DNA of 15,125 nt from Anaerolineae bacterium. Its GTDB lineage: Bacteria; Chloroflexota; Anaerolineae; Anaerolineales; Villigracilaceae. Where the stretch lies: the NCBI GenBank assembly GCA_003141915.1, contig PLNY01000174.1:18044-33168 (forward strand). The letters run 5' to 3'. Made by a program: the position numbers and the translations under genes. Numbering within the stretch: the stretch's first letter is position 1; the number at the start of each line of letters is the position of its first letter. The notes beneath the pieces are model-generated. The model made no database searches and was not told where the DNA came from. It saw only the letters and a list, made by a program, of their open reading frames with translations. Positions 13,936 through 15,125 of the stretch are shown here, in pieces.

Positions 13936-15125
13936 ATGTCGATCAAACGAATTGCAGTTCTCACCAGCGGCGGCGACGCCCAGGGTATGAATGCGGCTGT
14001 CCGGGCTGTGGTGCGTACTGGACTTGAAAAGGGTGCGGAAGTTTATGCTGTCTACGAAGGCTATCAAGGTCTGGTGGAAGGCGGAGACTTTATAAAAAAG
14101 ATGACTTGGGATTCCGTTGCAGGTATCCTGCAGCGCGGCGGGACCATCATCGGGACAGCTCGCAGCGAGGCGTTCCGCACGCCGGAAGGGCGCCGTGCGG
14201 CCGCCTGTAATATGATCCGGAGCGGCATTGATGGACTGGTTGTCATCGGAGGTGATGGGTCTTTGACCGGGGCGGATCTCTTCCGCCACGAGTGGCCGTC
14301 CATCGTCTCTGAATTGGCTAAGAGCGGCGAGATCACTGCTGAACTGGCAGCTACTCACCCCAACTTGTTTGTAGTCGGGCTGGTCGGTTCTATTGACAAT
14401 GATTTCTCCGGCCCTGATATGACCATCGGCGCGGATAGCGCCCTGCATCGCATTACCGAAGCCATTGATGCCATCACCAGTACGGCAGCCAGCCACCAAC
14501 GCACGTTCATTGTTAAGGTGATGGGTCGCAACTGCGGTTACTTGGCGCTGATGAGTGCCCTAGCCACTGGTGCCGACTGGGTGCTGATTCCCGAAGCTCC
14601 ACCGGATGTGGACAACTGGCAGGAAGTAATGATCGAGCGCTTGAAGGCTGGTACCAAGGCCGGGCGACGGGATCATATCGTTATCATGGCTGAAGGAGCC
14701 CGTGACCGTGAAGGAAATTACATTAGCAGCACCGATGTACAGCGCGTGCTTGAGAATCACTTGGGCGAGGAAGTACGCGTGACCGTGCTTGGGCATGTTC
14801 AACGCGGCGGCCGGCCAAGCGCCTATGACCGCATCTTAGCCACACAGCTTGGAAATGAAGCAGTTGAGACTTTACTGAATGCCAAGGCCAAAGACGAAGC
14901 AGTAGTGGTCGGTACCAAAGCGAACCATATAAAACATTTCTCCCTGGTGGAATGTGTGGAAAAGACCAGGACGGTTGCAGAAGCGATTGCCTCTAGGGAC
15001 TACGAAAAAGCCATAAGCCTACGCAGCACCAGCTTTAAGGAGTCCTTCAACACTTTAACAACAATGGTACGCGCTCTACCTCATTCGCCTGAGCCTGACC
15101 AGAAGCATTTCCGCATCGGGATACT
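13936..15125 (+). CDS. pfkA: 6-phosphofructokinase, eukaryotic two-domain type, N-terminal part
   Basis: The first 396 codons lie in the window and the gene continues past it. Motifs are SGGDAQGMNAAVR (11-23), GGTIIGTAR (68-76), GGDGSLTGAD (105-114), GLVGSIDNDFSG (148-159), MGRNCGYLAL (196-205), AEGA (252-255) and LGHVQRGGRPSA (285-296). Asp154 in SIDND is the catalytic base. The GGDGS glycine indicates ATP rather than pyrophosphate as donor. The wording (GDAQGMNAAVRAVVR, DNDFSGPDMTIGADSALHRI, SHQRTF, RVTVLGHVQRGG) follows eukaryotic PFK-1, not the short bacterial PfkA with its TIDND. After about residue 380 it runs through a linker (PHSPEPDQ) into HFRIGI, as at the start of the second half of eukaryotic enzymes. 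The reaction is fructose 6-phosphate to fructose 1,6-bisphosphate. The start is the ATG at 13936; the ATG at 13923 is out of frame. Confidence 0.93.
   Translation, partial: MSIKRIAVLTSGGDAQGMNAAVRAVVRTGLEKGAEVYAVYEGYQGLVEGGDFIKKMTWDSVAGILQRGGTIIGTARSEAFRTPEGRRAAACNMIRSGIDGLVVIGGDGSLTGADLFRHEWPSIVSELAKSGEITAELAATHPNLFVVGLVGSIDNDFSGPDMTIGADSALHRITEAIDAITSTAASHQRTFIVKVMGRNCGYLALMSALATGADWVLIPEAPPDVDNWQEVMIERLKAGTKAGRRDHIVIMAEGARDREGNYISSTDVQRVLENHLGEEVRVTVLGHVQRGGRPSAYDRILATQLGNEAVETLLNAKAKDEAVVVGTKANHIKHFSLVECVEKTRTVAEAIASRDYEKAISLRSTSFKESFNTLTTMVRALPHSPEPDQKHFRIGI

Noticed and set aside
13767..13964. A 65-codon minus-strand open frame upstream of PFK
   Set aside because: It would begin inside the PFK coding sequence and cover its leader. 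No recognisable motif or ribosome site; most likely chance.

Overview
The window most likely comes from a Chloroflexota bacterium, probably of the Anaerolineae. This is inferred from three exported proteins with Thr/Pro-rich linkers, an actinobacterial/archaeal-style inositol-1-phosphate synthase, and many palindromic intergenic repeats. No rRNA, tRNA, transposase gene or CRISPR array is visible. Two genes run off the ends: a membrane glycosyltransferase at the left and a phosphofructokinase at the right.

Layout. Bases 1-2652 hold a minus-strand, operon-like run: a lipoprotein, a solitary DNA methyltransferase and a Gpi18-like polytopic mannosyltransferase (partial). Diverging from it are a plus-strand SDR related to threonine dehydrogenase (2705-3718) and a cell-surface LysM protein (3762-4586). 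The LysM gene converges, across a bidirectional terminator, on a minus-strand pair: a polysaccharide-deacetylase-like lipoprotein whose stop codon overlaps the start of a HIT hydrolase (4625-6141). Next comes a minus-strand inositol-1-phosphate synthase (6219-7304). A palindromic repeat separates it from a divergent soluble GAF histidine kinase (7477-8736), followed by a PfkB sugar kinase (8815-9819) and an M20 peptidase (9868-10956).

From about 10957 to 13935 the DNA looks like an accessory island. It has a palindromic repeat, an array of six 22-bp units carrying 17-nt dyads, a degraded copy of the last part of the upstream M20 gene, a secreted protein of five fibronectin-III-like repeats, a perfect 18-bp hairpin, the C-terminal remnant of an unidentified minus-strand gene, and a small element with terminal inverted repeats. 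The island ends at a phosphofructokinase whose sequence closely follows the eukaryotic (animal/fungal) two-domain PFK-1 type rather than the usual short bacterial PfkA.

Most genes seem functionally independent (cell envelope, central metabolism, signalling). The observations most worth a second look are the eukaryote-type PFK, the 22-bp dyad array, and the two gene remnants bracketing the fibronectin-repeat gene. I did not find a convincing multi-gene system that is wholly new.
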